Shown here piece after piece: positions 1-13,330 of a stretch of 64,000 nt of DNA; position 1 is the stretch's first letter, and the number at the start of each line of letters is the position of its first letter. The notes beneath the pieces are model-generated. The model saw nothing but the letters and a program-made list of their open reading frames with translations, ran no database searches and was not told the DNA's origin. The stretch is from Clusia tigrina. Lineage: Eukaryota > Arthropoda > Insecta > Diptera > Clusiidae. The position numbers were made by a program, and so were the translations under genes. The DNA lies in the NCBI GenBank assembly GCA_920105625.2, contig OV050030.1:249829889-249893888 (forward strand), written 5' to 3'.

Positions 1-195
1 CACCTATCAAAGTTTGCAACATACAAATGCTTGTAACTTTTTACGGGAGCGTCATAAAACCTTGACATTTTGCAACAATAAAGTACTCGAGCCTCTTGTC
101 AATTAAGCTATCGCCCAAAGCTATGCTACCGTTGAGTCCCAAATAAAACACTGATAAAACTTCAAATGGCCGCAACTTTTATACGGTACGTCCTA

Positions 196-391
196 CACCT
201 ATCAAAGTTTGCAACATACAAATGCTTGTAACTTTTTACTGGAGCGTCATAAAACCTTGAAATTTTGTAACAATAAAGTACTCGAGCCTCTTGTCAATTT
301 AAGCTATCGCTAAAAGCTATGCTACCCTTGAGGCCCAAATCAAACACTGATAAAACTTCAAATGGCCCTAACTTCTATACAGTACATCCCA
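196..391 (+). repeat. Representative 196-bp monomer (phase reference)
   Basis: This copy is used to number the monomer, with position 1 at CACCTATC. Box A CAAATG is at 24-29 and its TAACTT at 34-39. An XhoI-type palindrome CTCGAG is at 86-91. CAATTT at 100-105 is where a one-base deletion makes the 195-bp form. Two near direct repeats, GCTATCGC and GCTATGC, follow at about 108-128. Box B CAAATG is at 164-169 and its TAACTT at 174-179. The monomer ends in the variable junction GTACNTCCTA. This copy carries CGCTAAAAGC and GAGGCCC variants and a decayed AGTACATCC end, so it is a phase reference and not a consensus. Confidence 0.9.
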
Positions 392-403
392 CATCGATCA
401 AAG
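214..403 (+). repeat. Internal duplicated module: box A (about 213-262) and box B (about 353-402)
   Basis: Aligning 50 bases around each CAAATG without gaps on a typical monomer gives about 30 identities. Shared words in order are CAAATG, TAACTT, GG, CGTC and a closing AAA. Box A reads CAAATG-CTTG-TAACTT and box B reads CAAATG-GCCC-TAACTT. Spacing is 140 bp from A to B and 56 bp from B to the next A. This suggests the 196-bp monomer grew from a shorter unit carrying this module; the remainder is too diverged to phase by eye. On the minus strand the module reads AAGTTA-N4-CATTTG, which resembles a word I recall from plant satellites. Confidence 0.7.
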
Positions 404-1761
404 TTTGCAACATACAAATGCTTGTAACTTTTTACTGGAGCGTCATAAAACCTTGAAATTTTGCAACAATAAAGTACTCGAGCCTCTTGTCAATTTACGC
501 TATCGCTCAAAGCTATGCTACCCTTGAGTCCCAAATAAAACACTGATAAAGCTTCAAATGGCCCTAACTTCTATACGGTACGTCCTACATCTATCAAATT
601 TTGCAACATACAAATGCTTGTAACTCTTTACTGGAGCGTCATAAAACCTTCAAATTTTGTAAAAATAAAGAACTCGAGCCTCTTGTCAATTCAGCTATCG
701 CCCAAAGCTATGCTACCCTTGAGTCCCAAATCAAACACTGATAAAACTTCAAATGGCCTTAACTTTTATACGGTACGTCCTACATCTATCAAAGTTTGCA
801 ACATACAAATGCTTGTAACTTATTACTGGAGCGTCATAAAACCTTGAAATTATGTAACAATAAAGTACTCGAGCCTCTTGTCAATTTAAGCTATCGCTCA
901 AAACTATTCTACCCTTGAGTCCCAAATCAAATACTGATAAAACTTCAAATGGCCCTAACTTCTATACGGTAAGTCCTACACCTATCAAAGTTTGCAACAT
1001 ACAAATGCTTGTACCTTTTTACTGGAGCGTCATAAAATCTTGAAATTTTGTAACAACAAAGTACTCGAGCCTCTTGTCAATTTAAGCTATCGCTCAAAAC
1101 TATTCTACCCTTGAGTCCCAAATCAAATGCTGATAAAACTTCAAATGGCCCTAACTTCTATACGGTACGTCCTACACCTATCAAAGTTTGCAACATATAA
1201 ATGCTTGTAACTTTTTACGGGAGCGTCATAAAACCTTGAAATTTTGTAAAAATAAAGAACTCGAGCCTCTTGTCAATTCAGCTATCGCCCAAAGCTGTGC
1301 TACCCTTGAGTCCCAAATCAAACACTGATAAAACTTCAAATGGCCTTAACTTTTATACGGTACGTCCTACATCTATCAAAGTTTGCAACATACAAATGCT
1401 TGTAACTTTTTACTGGAGCGTCATAAAACCTTGAAATTATGTAACAATAAAGTACTCGAGCCTCTTGTCAATTTAAACTATCGCTCAAAGCTATGCTACC
1501 CTTGAGTCCCAAATCAAACACTGATAAAACTACAAATGACCCTAACTTCTATACGGTACGTCCTACACCTATCAAAGTTTGCAACATACAAATGCTTGCA
1601 ACTTTTTACTGGAGCGTCATAAAACCTTGAAATTTTGTAACAATAAAGTACTCGAGCCTCTTGTCAATTTAAACTATCGCTCAAAGCTATGCTACCGTTG
1701 AGTCCCAAATAAAACACTGATAAAACTTCAAATGGCCCTAACTTCTGTACGGTACGTCCTT

Positions 1762-4700
1762 CACCTATCAAAGTTTGCAACATACAAATGCTTGTAACTT
1801 TTTACTGGAGCGTCATAAAACCTTGACATTTTGCAACAATAAAGTACTCGAGCCTCTTGTCAATTAAGCTATCGCCCAAAGCTATGCTACCGTTGAGTCC
1901 CAAATAAAACACTGATAAAACTTCAAATGGCCGCAACTTTTATACGGTACGTCCTACACCTATCAAAGTTTGCAACATACAAATGCTTGTAACTTTTTAC
2001 TGGAGCGTCATAAAACCTTGAAATTTTGTAACAATAAAGTACTCGAGCCTCTTGTCAATTTAAGCTATCGCTAAAAGCTATGCTACCCTTGAGGCCCAAA
2101 TCAAACACTGATAAAACTTCAAATGGCCCTAACTTCTATACAGTACATCCCACATCGATCAAAGTTTGCAACATACAAATGCTTGTAACTTTTTACTGGA
2201 GCGTCATAAAACCTTGAAATTTTGCAACAATAAAGTACTCGAGCCTCTTGTCAATTTACGCTATCGCTCAAAGCTATGCTACCCTTGAGTCCCAAATAAA
2301 ACACTGATAAAGCTTCAAATGGCCCTAACTTCTATACGGTACGTCCTACATCTATCAAATTTTGCAACATACAAATGCTTGTAACTCTTTACTGGAGCGT
2401 CATAAAACCTTCAAATTTTGTAACAATAAAGTACTCGAGCCTCTTGTCAATTTAAGCTATCGCTCAAAGCTATGCTACCCTTGAGTCCCAAATCAAACAC
2501 TGATACAATTTCAAATGGCCCTAACTTCTATACGGTACTTCCTACACCTATCAAAGTTTGCAACATACAAATGCTTGTGACTTTTTACTCGAGCGTCATA
2601 AAACCTTGAAATTTTGTAACAATAAGGCACTCGAGCTTCTTCTCAATTTAAGCTATCGCTCAAAGCTATGCTACCCTTGCGACCCAAATCAAACACTGAT
2701 AAAACTTCAAATGGCCCTAACTTTTATACGGTACTTCCTACACCTATAAAAGTTTGCAACATACAAATGCTTGTGACTTTTTACTCGAGCGTCATAAAAC
2801 CTTGAAATTTTGTAACAATAAAGTACTAGAGCCTCTTGTCAATTTAAGCTATCGCTCAAAGCTATGCTACCCTTGAGTTTCAAATCAAACATTGATAAAA
2901 CTTCAAATGGCCCTAACTTCTATACGGTACGTCCCACATCTATCAAAGTTTGCAACATACAAATGCTTGTAACTTTTTACTGGAGCGTCATAAAACCTTG
3001 AAATTTTTAAAAATAAAGTACTCGAGCCTCTTGTCAATTTAAGCTATCGCTCAAAGCTATGCTACCCTTGAGTCCCAAATCAAACACTGGTAAAACTTCA
3101 AATAGCCCTAACTTCTATACGGTATGTCCTACAGCTATCAAAGTTTGCAACATACAAATGCTTGTACCTTTTTACTGGAGCGTCATAAAATCTTGAAATT
3201 TTGTAACAATAAAGTACTCGAGCCTCTTGTCAATTTAAGCTATCGCTCAAAACTATTCTACCCTTGAGTCCCAAATCAAATACTGATAAAACTTCAAATG
3301 GCCCTAACTTCTATACGGTACGTCCTACACCTATCAAAGTTTGCAACATATAAATGCTTGTAACTTTTTACTGGAGCGTCATAGAACCTTGAAATTTTGT
3401 AAAAATAAAGAACTCGAGCCTCTTGTCAATTCAGCTATCGCCCAAAGCTATGCTACCCTTGAGTCCCAAATCAAACACTGATAAAACTTCAAATGGCCTT
3501 AACTTTTATACGGTACGTCCTACATCTATCAAAGTTTGCAACATACAAATGCTTGTAACTTATTACTGGAGCGTCATAAAACCTTGAAATTATGTAACAA
3601 TAAAGTACTCGAGCCTCTTGTCAATTTAAGCTATCGCTCAAAACTATTCTACCCTTGAGTCCCAAATCAAATACTGATAAAACTTCAAATGGCCCTAACT
3701 TCTATACGGTACGTCCTACACCTATCAAAGTTTGCAACATACAAATGCTTGTACCTTTTTACTGGAGCGTCATAAAATCTTGAAATTTTGTAACAACAAA
3801 GTACTCGAGCCTCTTGTCAATTTAAGCTATCGCTCAAAACTATTCTACCCTTGAGTCCCAAATCAAATGCTGATAAAACTTCAAATGGCCCTAACTTCTA
3901 TACGGTACGTCCTACACCTATCAAAGTTTGCAACATATAAATGCTTGTAACTTTTTACGGGAGCGTCATAAAACCTTGAAATTTTGTAAAAATAAAGAAC
4001 TCGAACCTCTTGTCAATTCAGCTATCGCCCAAAGCTATGCTACCCTTGAGTCCCAAATCAAACACTGATAAAACTTCAAATGGCCTTAACTTTTATACGG
4101 TACGTGCTACATCTATCAAAGTTTGCAACATACAAATGCTTGTAACTTTTTACTGGAGCGTCATAAAACCTTGAAATTATGTAACAATAAAGTACTCGAG
4201 CCTCTTGTCAATTTAAACTATCGCTCAAAGCTATGCTACCCTTGAGTCCCAAATCAAACACTGATAAAACTACAAATGACCCTAACTTCTATACGGTACG
4301 TCCTACACCTATCAAAGTTTGCAACATACAAATGCTTGCAACTTTTTACTGGAGCGTCATAAAACCTTGAAATTTTGTAACAATAAAGTACTCGAGCCTC
4401 TTGTCAATTTAAACTATCGCTCAAAGCTATGCTACCGTTGAGTCCCAAATAAAACACTGATAAAACTTCAAATGGCCCTAACTTCTGTACGGTACGTCCT
4501 TCACCTATCAAAGTTTGCAACATACAAATCCTTGTACCTTTTTACTGGAGCGTCATAAAACCTTGAAATTTTGTAACAATAAAGTACTCGAGCCTCTTGT
4601 CAATTTAAGCTATCGCTAAAAGCTATGCTACCCTTGAGTCCCAAATCAAACACTCATAAAACTTCAAATGGCCCTAACTTCTATGCGGTACGTACTACAC

Positions 4701-7700
4701 CTATCAAAGTTTGGAACATACAAATGCTTGTAACTTTTTACGGGAGCGTCATAAAACCTTGACATTTTGCAACAATAAAGTACTCGAGCCTCTTGTCAAT
4801 TAAGTTATCGCCCAAAGCTATGCTACCGTTGAGTCCCAAATAAAACACTGATAAAACTTCAAATGGCCGCAACTTTTATACGGTACGTCCTACATCTATC
4901 AAAGTTTGCAACATACAAATGCTTGTAACTTTTTACTGGAGCGTCATAAAACCTTGAAATTATGTAACAATAAAGTACTCGAGCCTCTTGTCAATTTAAA
5001 CTATCGCTCAAAGCTATGCTACCCTTGAGTCCCAAATCAAACACTGATAAAACTACAAATGACCCTAACTTCTATACGGTACGTCCTACACCTATCAAAG
5101 TTTGCAACATACAAATGCTTGCAACTTTTTACTGGAGCGTCATAAAACCTTGAAATTTTGTAACAATAAAGTACTCGAGCCTCTTGTCAATTTAAACTAT
5201 CGCTCAAAGCTATGCTACCGTTGAGTCCCAAATAAAACACTGATAAAACTTCAAATGGCCCTAACTTCTGTACGGTACGTCCTTCACCTATCAAAGTTTG
5301 CAACATACAAATGCTTGTAACTTTTTACGGGAGCGTCATAAAACCTTGACATTTTGCAACAATAAAGTACTCGAGCCTCTTGTCAATTAAGCTGTCGCCC
5401 AAAGCTATGCTACCGTTGAGTCCCAAATAAAACACTGATAAAACTTCAAATGGCCGCAACTTTTATACGGTACGTCCTACACCTATCAAAGTTTGCAACA
5501 TACAAATGCTTGTAACTTTTTACTGGAGCGTCATAAAACCTTGAAATTTTGTAACAATAAAGTACTCGAGCCTCTTGTCAATTTAAGCTATCGCTAAAAG
5601 CTATGCTACCCTTGAGGCCCAAATCAAACACTGATAAAACTTCAAATGGCCCTAACTTCTATACAGTACATCCCACATCGATCAAAGTTTGCAACATACA
5701 AATGCTTGTAACTTTTTACTGGAGCGTCATAAAACCTTGAAATTTTGCAACAATAAAGTACTCGAGCCTCTTGTCAATTTACGCTATCGCTCAAAGCTAT
5801 GCTACCCTTGAGTCCCAAATAAAACACTGATAAAGCTTCAAATGGCCCTAACTTCTATACGGTACGTCCTACATCTATCAAATTTTGCAACATACAAATG
5901 CTTGTAACTCTTTACTGGAGCGTCATAAAACCTTCAAATTTTGTAACAATAAAGTACTCGAGCCTCTTGTCAATTTAAGCTATCGCTCAAAGCTATGCTA
6001 CCCTTGAGTCCCAAATCAAACACTGATAAAATTTCAAATGGCCCTAACTTCTATACGGTACTTCCTACACCTATCAAAGTTTGCAACATACAAATGCTTG
6101 TGACTTTTTACTCGAGCGTCATAAAACCTTGAAATTTTGTAACAATAAGGCACTCGAGCTTCTTCTCAATTTAAGCTATCGCTCAAAGCTATGCTACCCT
6201 TGCGACCCAAATCAAACACTGATAAAACTTCAAATGGCCCTAACTTTTATACGGTACTTCCTACACCTATAAAAGTTTGCAACATACAAATGCTTGTGAC
6301 TTTTTACTCGAGCGTCATAAAACCTTGAAATTTTGTAACAATAAAGTACTAGAGCCTCTTGTCAATTTAAGCTATCGCTCAAAGCTATGCTACCCTTGAG
6401 TTTCAAATCAAACATTGATAAAACTTCAAATGGCCCTAACTTCTATACGGTACGTCCCACATCTATCAAAGTTTGCAACATACAAATGCTTGTAACTTTT
6501 TACTGGAGCGTCATAAAACCTTGAAATTTTGTAAAAATAAAGTACTCGAGCCTCTTGTCAATTTAAGCTATCGCTCAAAGCTATGCTACCCTTGAGTCCC
6601 AAATCAAACACTGGTAAAACTTCAAATAGCCCTAACTTCTATACGGTATGTCCTACAGCTATCAAAGTTTGCAACATACAAATGCTTGTACCTTTTTACT
6701 GGAGCGTCATAAAATCTTGAAATTTTGTAACAATAAAGTACTCGAGCCTCTTGTCAATTTAAGCTATCGCTCAAAACTATTCTACCCTTGAGTCCCAAAT
6801 CAAATACTGATAAAACTTCAAATGGCCCTAACTTCTATACGGTACGTCCTACACCTATCAAAGTTTGCAACATATAAATGCTTGTAACTTTTTACTGGAG
6901 CGTCATAGAACCTTGAAATTTTGTAAAAATAAAGAACTCGAGCCTCTTGTCAATTCAGCTATCGCCCAAAGCTATGCTACCCTTGAGTCCCAAATCAAAC
7001 ACTGATAAAACTTCAAATGGCCTTAACTTTTATACGGTACGTCCTACATCTATCAAAGTTTGCAACATACAAATGCTTGTAACTTATTACTGGAGCGTCA
7101 TAAAACCTTGAAATTATGTAACAATAAAGTACTCGAGCCTCTTGTCAATTTAAGCTATCGCTCAAAACTATTCTACCCTTGAGTCCCAAATCAAATACTG
7201 ATAAAACTTCAAATGGCCCTAACTTCTATACGGTACGTCCTACACCTATCAAAGTTTGCAACATACAAATGCTTGTACCTTTTTACTGGAGCGTCATAAA
7301 ATCTTGAAATTTTGTAACAACAAAGTACTCGAGCCTCTTGTCAATTTAAGCTATCGCTCAAAACTATTCTACCCTTGAGTCCCAAATCAAATGCTGATAA
7401 AACTTCAAATGGCCCTAACTTCTATACGGTACGTCCTACACCTATCAAAGTTTGCAACATATAAATGCTTGTAACTTTTTACGGGAGCGTCATAAAACCT
7501 TGAAATTTTGTAAAAATAAAGAACTCGAACCTCTTGTCAATTCAGCTATCGCCCAAAGCTATGCTACCCTTGAGTCCCAAATCAAACACTGATAAAACTT
7601 CAAATGGCCTTAACTTTTATACGGTACGTGCTACATCTATCAAAGTTTGCAACATACAAATGCTTGTAACTTTTTACTGGAGCGTCATAAAACCTTGAAA

Positions 7701-8419
7701 TTATGTAACAATAAAGTACTCGAGCCTCTTGTCAATTTAAACTATCGCTCAAAGCTATGCTACCCTTGAGTCCCAAATCAAACACTGATAAAACTACAAA
7801 TGACCCTAACTTCTATACGGTACGTCCTACACCTATCAAAGTTTGCAACATACAAATGCTTGCAACTTTTTACTGGAGCGTCATAAAACCTTGAAATTTT
7901 GTAACAATAAAGTACTCGAGCCTCTTGTCAATTTAAACTATCGCTCAAAGCTATGCTACCGTTGAGTCCCAAATAAAACACTGATAAAACTTCAAATGGC
8001 CCTAACTTCTGTACGGTACGTCCTTCACCTATCAAAGTTTGCAACATACAAATCCTTGTACCTTTTTACTGGAGCGTCATAAAACCTTGAAATTTTGTAA
8101 CAATAAAGTACTCGAGCCTCTTGTCAATTTAAGCTATCGCTAAAAGCTATGCTACCCTTGAGTCCCAAATCAAACACTCATAAAACTTCAAATGGCCCTA
8201 ACTTCTATGCGGTACGTACTACACCTATCAAAGTTTGGAACATACAAATGCTTGTAACTTTTTACGGGAGCGTCATAAAACCTTGACATTTTGCAACAAT
8301 AAAGTACTCGAGCCTCTTGTCAATTAAGTTATCGCCCAAAGCTATGCTACCGTTGAGTCCCAAATAAAACACTGATAAAACTTCAAATGGCCGCAACTTT
8401 TATACGGTACGTCCTACAC
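1762..8419 (+). repeat. 18-mer higher-order repeat pair, period 3523-3524 bp
   Basis: The stretch 1762 to about 4895 matches 5285 to about 8419. The offset is 3523, becoming 3524 after about 3005, where the first copy has lost one base in the GAAATTTT run. Rare shared markers prove homology over coincidence: AAATCCTTGTACC at 4526 and 8050, GTTTGGAAC at 4712 and 8236, and CACTCATAAAAC near 4651 and 8175. Between the two copies, 4895-5285 is instead a second copy of 4110-4502, four monomers upstream. Divergence between copies is a few bases per kb by eye. Confidence 0.85.
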
Positions 8420-9597
8420 CTATCAAAGTTTGCAACATACAAATGCTTGTAACTTTTTACTGGAGCGTCATAAAACCTTGAAATTTTGTAACAATAAAGT
8501 ACTCGAGCCTCTTGTCAATTTAAGTTATCGCTAAAAGCTATGCTACCCTTGAGGCCCAAATCAAACACTGATAAAACTTCAAATGGCCCTAACTTCTATA
8601 CAGTACATCCCACATCGATCAAAGTTTGCAACATACAAATGCTTGTAACTTTTTACTGGAGCGTCATAAAACCTTGAAATTTTGCAACAATAAAGTACTC
8701 GAGCCTCTTGTCAATTTACGCTATCGCTCAAAGCTATGCTACCCTTGAGTCCCAAATAAAACACTGATAAAGCTTCAAATGGCCCTAACTTCTATACGGT
8801 ACGTCCTACATCTATCAAATTTTGCAACATACAAATGCTTGTAACTCTTTACTGGAGCGTCATAAAACCTTCAAATTTTGTAACAATAAAGTACTCGAGC
8901 CTCTTGTCAATTTAAGCTATCGCTCAAAGCTATGCTACCCTTGAGTCCCAAATCAAACACTGATAAAATTTCAAATGGCCCTAACTTCTATACGGTACTT
9001 CCTACACCTATCAAAGTTTGCAACATACAAATGCTTGTGACTTTTTACTCGAGCGTCATAAAACCTTGAAATTTTGTAACAATAAGGCACTCGAGCTTCT
9101 TCTCAAATTAAGCTATCGCTCAAAGCTATGCTACCCTTGCGACCCAAATCAAACACTGATAAAACTTCAAATGGCCCTAACTTTTATACGGTACTTCCTA
9201 CACCTATAAAAGTTTGCAACATACAAATGCTTGTGACTTTTTACTCGAGCGTCATAAAACCTTGAAATTTTGTAACAATAAAGTACTAGAGCCTCTTGTC
9301 AATTTAAGCTATCGCTCAAAGCTATGCTACCCTTGAGTTTCAAATCAAACATTGATAAAACTTCAAATGGCCCTAACTTCTATACGGTACGTCCCACATC
9401 TATCAAAGTTTGCAACATACAAATGCTTGTAACTTTTTACTGGAGCGTCATAAAACCTTGAAATTTTGTAAAAATAAAGTACTCGAGCCTCTTGTCAATT
9501 TAAGCTATCGCTCAAAGCTATGCTACCCTTGAGTCCCAAATCAAACACTGGTAAAACTTCAAATAGCCCTAACTTCTATACGGTATGTCCTACAGCT
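5461..9597 (+). repeat. 15-mer offset duplication (2937 bp)
   Basis: Positions 5461-6660 match 8398-9597 at an offset of 2937 bp, which is 15 monomers. This is three monomers shorter than the 18-mer just upstream, so the third HOR copy lost three monomers at its start. Shared marks include CCCACATCGATC, the GCTTCAAATGG step, TCTCAATTT/TCTCAAATT after the CACTCGAGCTTCT word, and TTGCGACCC. The match ends near 9600, where a CAGCTATC-class monomer starts a different series. Confidence 0.8.
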
Positions 9598-9809
9598 ATC
9601 AAAGTTTGCAATATAAAAATGCTTGTAACTTTTTACTGGAGCGTCATAAAACCTTGACAATTTGTAACAATAAAGTACTCGAGCCTCTTGTCAATTTAAG
9701 CTATCGCACAAAGCTATGCTACCCTTGAGTCCCAAATCAAACACTGATAAAACTTCAAATGGCCTTAACTTATATACGGTACGTCCTACACCTATCAAAG
9801 TTTGCAACA

Positions 9810-12800
9810 TACAAATGCTTGTAACTTTTTACTGGAGCGTCATAAAACCTTGAAATTTTGTAACAAAGTACTCGAGCCTCTTGTCAATTTAAGCTATCGC
9901 TAAAAGCTATGCTACTCTTGAGTCCCAAATCAAACACTGATAAAATTTCAAATGGCCGTAACTTCTATACGGTACGTCCTACACCTATCAAAGTTTGCAA
10001 CATGCAAATGCTTGTAACTTTTTACTGGAGCGTCATAAAACCTTGAAATTTTGTAACAATAAGGCACTCGAGCTTCTGGTCAATTTAAGCTATCGCTCAA
10101 AGCTATGCTACCCTTGAGTCCCAAATCAAACACTAATAAAACTTTAAATGGCCCTAACATCTGTACGGTACTTCCTACACATATCAAAGTTTGCAACATA
10201 CAAATGCTTGTGACTTTTTACTGGAGCGTCATAAAACCTTGAAATTTTGTAACAATAAAGTACTCGAGCCTCTTGTCAATTAAAGCTATCGCTAAAAGCT
10301 ATGCTACTCTTGAGTCCCAAATCAGACACTGATAAAACTTCAAACGGCCCTAACTTCTATACGGTACATCCCACATCGATCAAAGTTTGCAACATACAAA
10401 TGCTTGTAACTTTTTACTGGAGCGTCATAAAACCTTGAAATTTTGCAACAATAAAGTACTCGAGCCTCTTGTCAATTTAAGCTATCGCTCAAAGCTATGC
10501 TACCCTTGAGTCCCAAATAAAACACTGATAAAGCTTCAAATGGCCCTAACTTCTATACGGTACGTCCTACATCTATCAAATTTTGCAACATACACATGCT
10601 TGTAACTCTTTACTGGAGCGTCATAAAACCTTCAAATTTTGTAACAATAAAGTACTCGAGCCTCTTGTCAATTTAAGCTTTCGCTCAAAGCTATGCTACC
10701 CTTGAGTCCCAAATCAAACACTGATAAAATTTCAAATGGCCCTAACTTCTATACGGTACATTCTACCTATCAAAGTTTGCAACATACAAATACTTGTAAC
10801 TTTTTACTGGAGCGTCATAAAACCCTGAAATTTTGTAACAATAAGGCACTCGAGCTTCTGGTCAATTTAAGCTATCGCTCAAAGCTATGCTACACTTGAG
10901 TCCCAAATCAAACACTGATAAAACTTCAAATGGCCCTAACTTCTATACGGTACTTCCTACACCTATCAAAGTTTTCAACATACAAATGCTTGTGACTTTT
11001 TATTCGAGCGTCATAAAACCTTGAAATTTTGTAACAATAAGGCACTCGAGCTTCTTGTCAATTTAAGCTATCGCTCAAAGCTATGCTACCCTTGAGACCC
11101 AAATCAAACACTGATAAAACTTCAAATGGCCCTAACTTTTATACGGTACTTCCTACACCTATAAAAGCTTGCAACATACAAATGCTTGTGACTTTTTACT
11201 CGAGCGTCATAAAACCTTGAAATTTTGTAACAATAAAGTACTAGAGCCTCTTGTCAATTTAAGCTATCGCTCAAAGCTATGCTACCCTTGAGTTTCAAAT
11301 CAACCATTGATAAAACTTCAAATGGCCCTAACTTCTATACGGTACGTCCCACATCTATCAAAGTTTGCAACATACAAATGCTTGTAACTTTTTACTGGAG
11401 CGTCATAAAACCTTGAAATTTTGTAAAAATAAAGTACTCGAGCCTCTTGTCAATTTAAGCTATCACTCAAAGCTATGCTACCCTTGAGTCCCAAATCAAA
11501 CACTGGTAAAACTTCAAATAGCCCTAACTTCTATACGGTATGTCCTACAGCTATCAAAGTTTGCAACATAAAAATGCTTGTAACTTTTTACTGGAGCGTC
11601 ATAAAACCTTGAAATTTTGTAACAAAGTACTCGAGCCTCTTGTCAATTTAAGCTATCGCTAAAAGCTATGCTACTCTTGAGTCCCAAATCAAACACTGAT
11701 AAAATTTCAAATGGCCGTAACTTCTATACGGTACGTCCTACACCTATCAAAGTTTGCAACATGCAAATGCTTGTAACTTTTTACTGGAGCGTCATAAAAC
11801 CTTGAAATTTTGTAACAATAAGGCACTCGAGCTTCTGGTCAATTTAAGCTATCGCTCAAAGCTATGCTACCCTTGAGTCCCAAATCAAACACTAATAAAA
11901 CTTTAAATGGCCCTAACATCTGTACGGTACTTCCTACACATATCAAAGTTTGCAACATACAAATGCTTGTGACTTTTTACTGGAGCGTCATAAAACCTTG
12001 AAATTTTGTAACAATAAAGTACTCGAGCCTCTTGTCAATTAAAGCTATCGCTAAAAGCTATGCTACTCTTGAGTCCCAAATCAGACACTGATAAAACTTC
12101 AAACGGCCCTAACTTCTATACGGTACATCCCACATCGATCAAAGTTTGCAACATACAAATGCTTGTAACTTTTTACTGGAGCGTCATAAAACCTTGAAAT
12201 TTTGCAACAATAAAGTACTCGAGCCTCTTGTCAATTTAAGCTATCGCTCAAAGCTATGCTACCCTTGAGTCCCAAATAAAACACTGATAAAGCTTCAAAT
12301 GGCCCTAACTTCTATACGGTACGTCCTACATCTATCAAATTTTGCAACATACACATGCTTGTAACTCTTTACTGGAGCGTCATAAAACCTTCAAATTTTG
12401 TAACAATAAAGTACTCGAGCCTCTTGTCAATTTAAGCTTTCGCTCAAAGCTATGCTACCCTTGAGTCCCAAATCAAACACTGATAAAATTTCAAATGGCC
12501 CTAACTTCTATACGGTACATTCTACCTATCAAAGTTTGCAACATACAAATACTTGTAACTTTTTACTGGAGCGTCATAAAACCCTGAAATTTTGTAACAA
12601 TAAGGCACTCGAGCTTCTGGTCAATTTAAGCTATCGCTCAAAGCTATGCTACCCTTGAGTCCCAAATCAAACACTGATAAAACTTCAAATGGCCCTAACT
12701 TCTATACGGTACTTCCTACACATATCAAAGTTTGCAACATACAAATGCTTGTGACTTTTTACTCGAGCGTCATAAAACCTTGAAATTTTGTAACAATAAA

Positions 12801-13330
12801 GCACTCGAGCTTCTTGTCAATTTAAGCTATCGCTCAAAGCTATGCTACCCTTGCGACCCAAATCAAACACTGATAAAACTTCAAATGGCCCTAACTTTTA
12901 TACGGTACTTCCTACACCTATAAAAGCTTGCAACATACAAATGCTTGTGACTTTTTACTCGAGCGTCATAAAACCTTGAAATTTTGTAACAATAAAGTAC
13001 TAGAGCCTCTTGTCAATTTAAGCTATCGCTCAAAGCTATGCTACCCTTGAGTTTCAAATCAACCATTGATAAAACTTCAAATGGCCCTAACTTCTATACG
13101 GTACGTCCCACATCTATCAAAGTTTGCAACATACAAATGCTTGTAACTTTTTACTGGAGCGTCATAAAACCTTGAAATTTTGTAAAAATAAAGTACTCGA
13201 GCCTCTTGTCAATTTAAGCTATCGCTCAAAGCTATGCTACCCTTGAGTCCCAAATCAAACACTGGTAAAACTTCAAATAGCCCTAACTTCTATACGGTAT
13301 GTCCTACAGCTATCAAAGTTTGCAACATAA
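9810..13330 (+). repeat. 9-mer HOR, two tandem copies, period 1759 bp
   Basis: The word TAACAAAGTAC (a 3-bp deletion in TAACAATAAAGTAC) recurs at 9861 and 11620, and the TTCTACCTATC junction recurs with the same 1759-bp spacing. Shared rare markers are ACTAATAAAACTTTAAATGG near 10132 and 11891, CAACATGCAAATG, and CAGACACTG. Copies end near 13330, where GACAATTTG replaces GAAATTTTG. Differences are scattered single bases, such as CTACACTTG at 10891 against CTACCCTTG. Confidence 0.85.

Larger units (their letters stand above)
1..9600 (+). repeat. Array region I: mosaic with 18-mer HOR (~3524 bp)
   Basis: By eye this region splits into blocks that recur in order. Block Q is at 1-650, 1762-2411 and 5285-5935. 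Block R is at about 650-1770, 3391-4510 and 6915-8034. Block S lies at 2411-3391, 5935-6915 and 8870-9600. Offsets are 1761 bp (9 monomers) between the first two Q copies, 2740 bp (14 monomers) between the first two R copies, and 3523-3524 bp (18 monomers) for the long alignment. Markers include CAATTCAGC, CTACCGTTGAG, GGCCGCAAC and AAATCCTTG. The region also contains CGCCCAAAG monomers that I did not see again between about 8.4 and 31.5 kb. Confidence 0.8.

Noticed and set aside
281..286. CTCGAG palindrome as an operator or regulatory site
   Set aside because: It is a simple six-base palindrome repeated with the monomer and lost in class d; useful as a restriction landmark, with no regulatory evidence.
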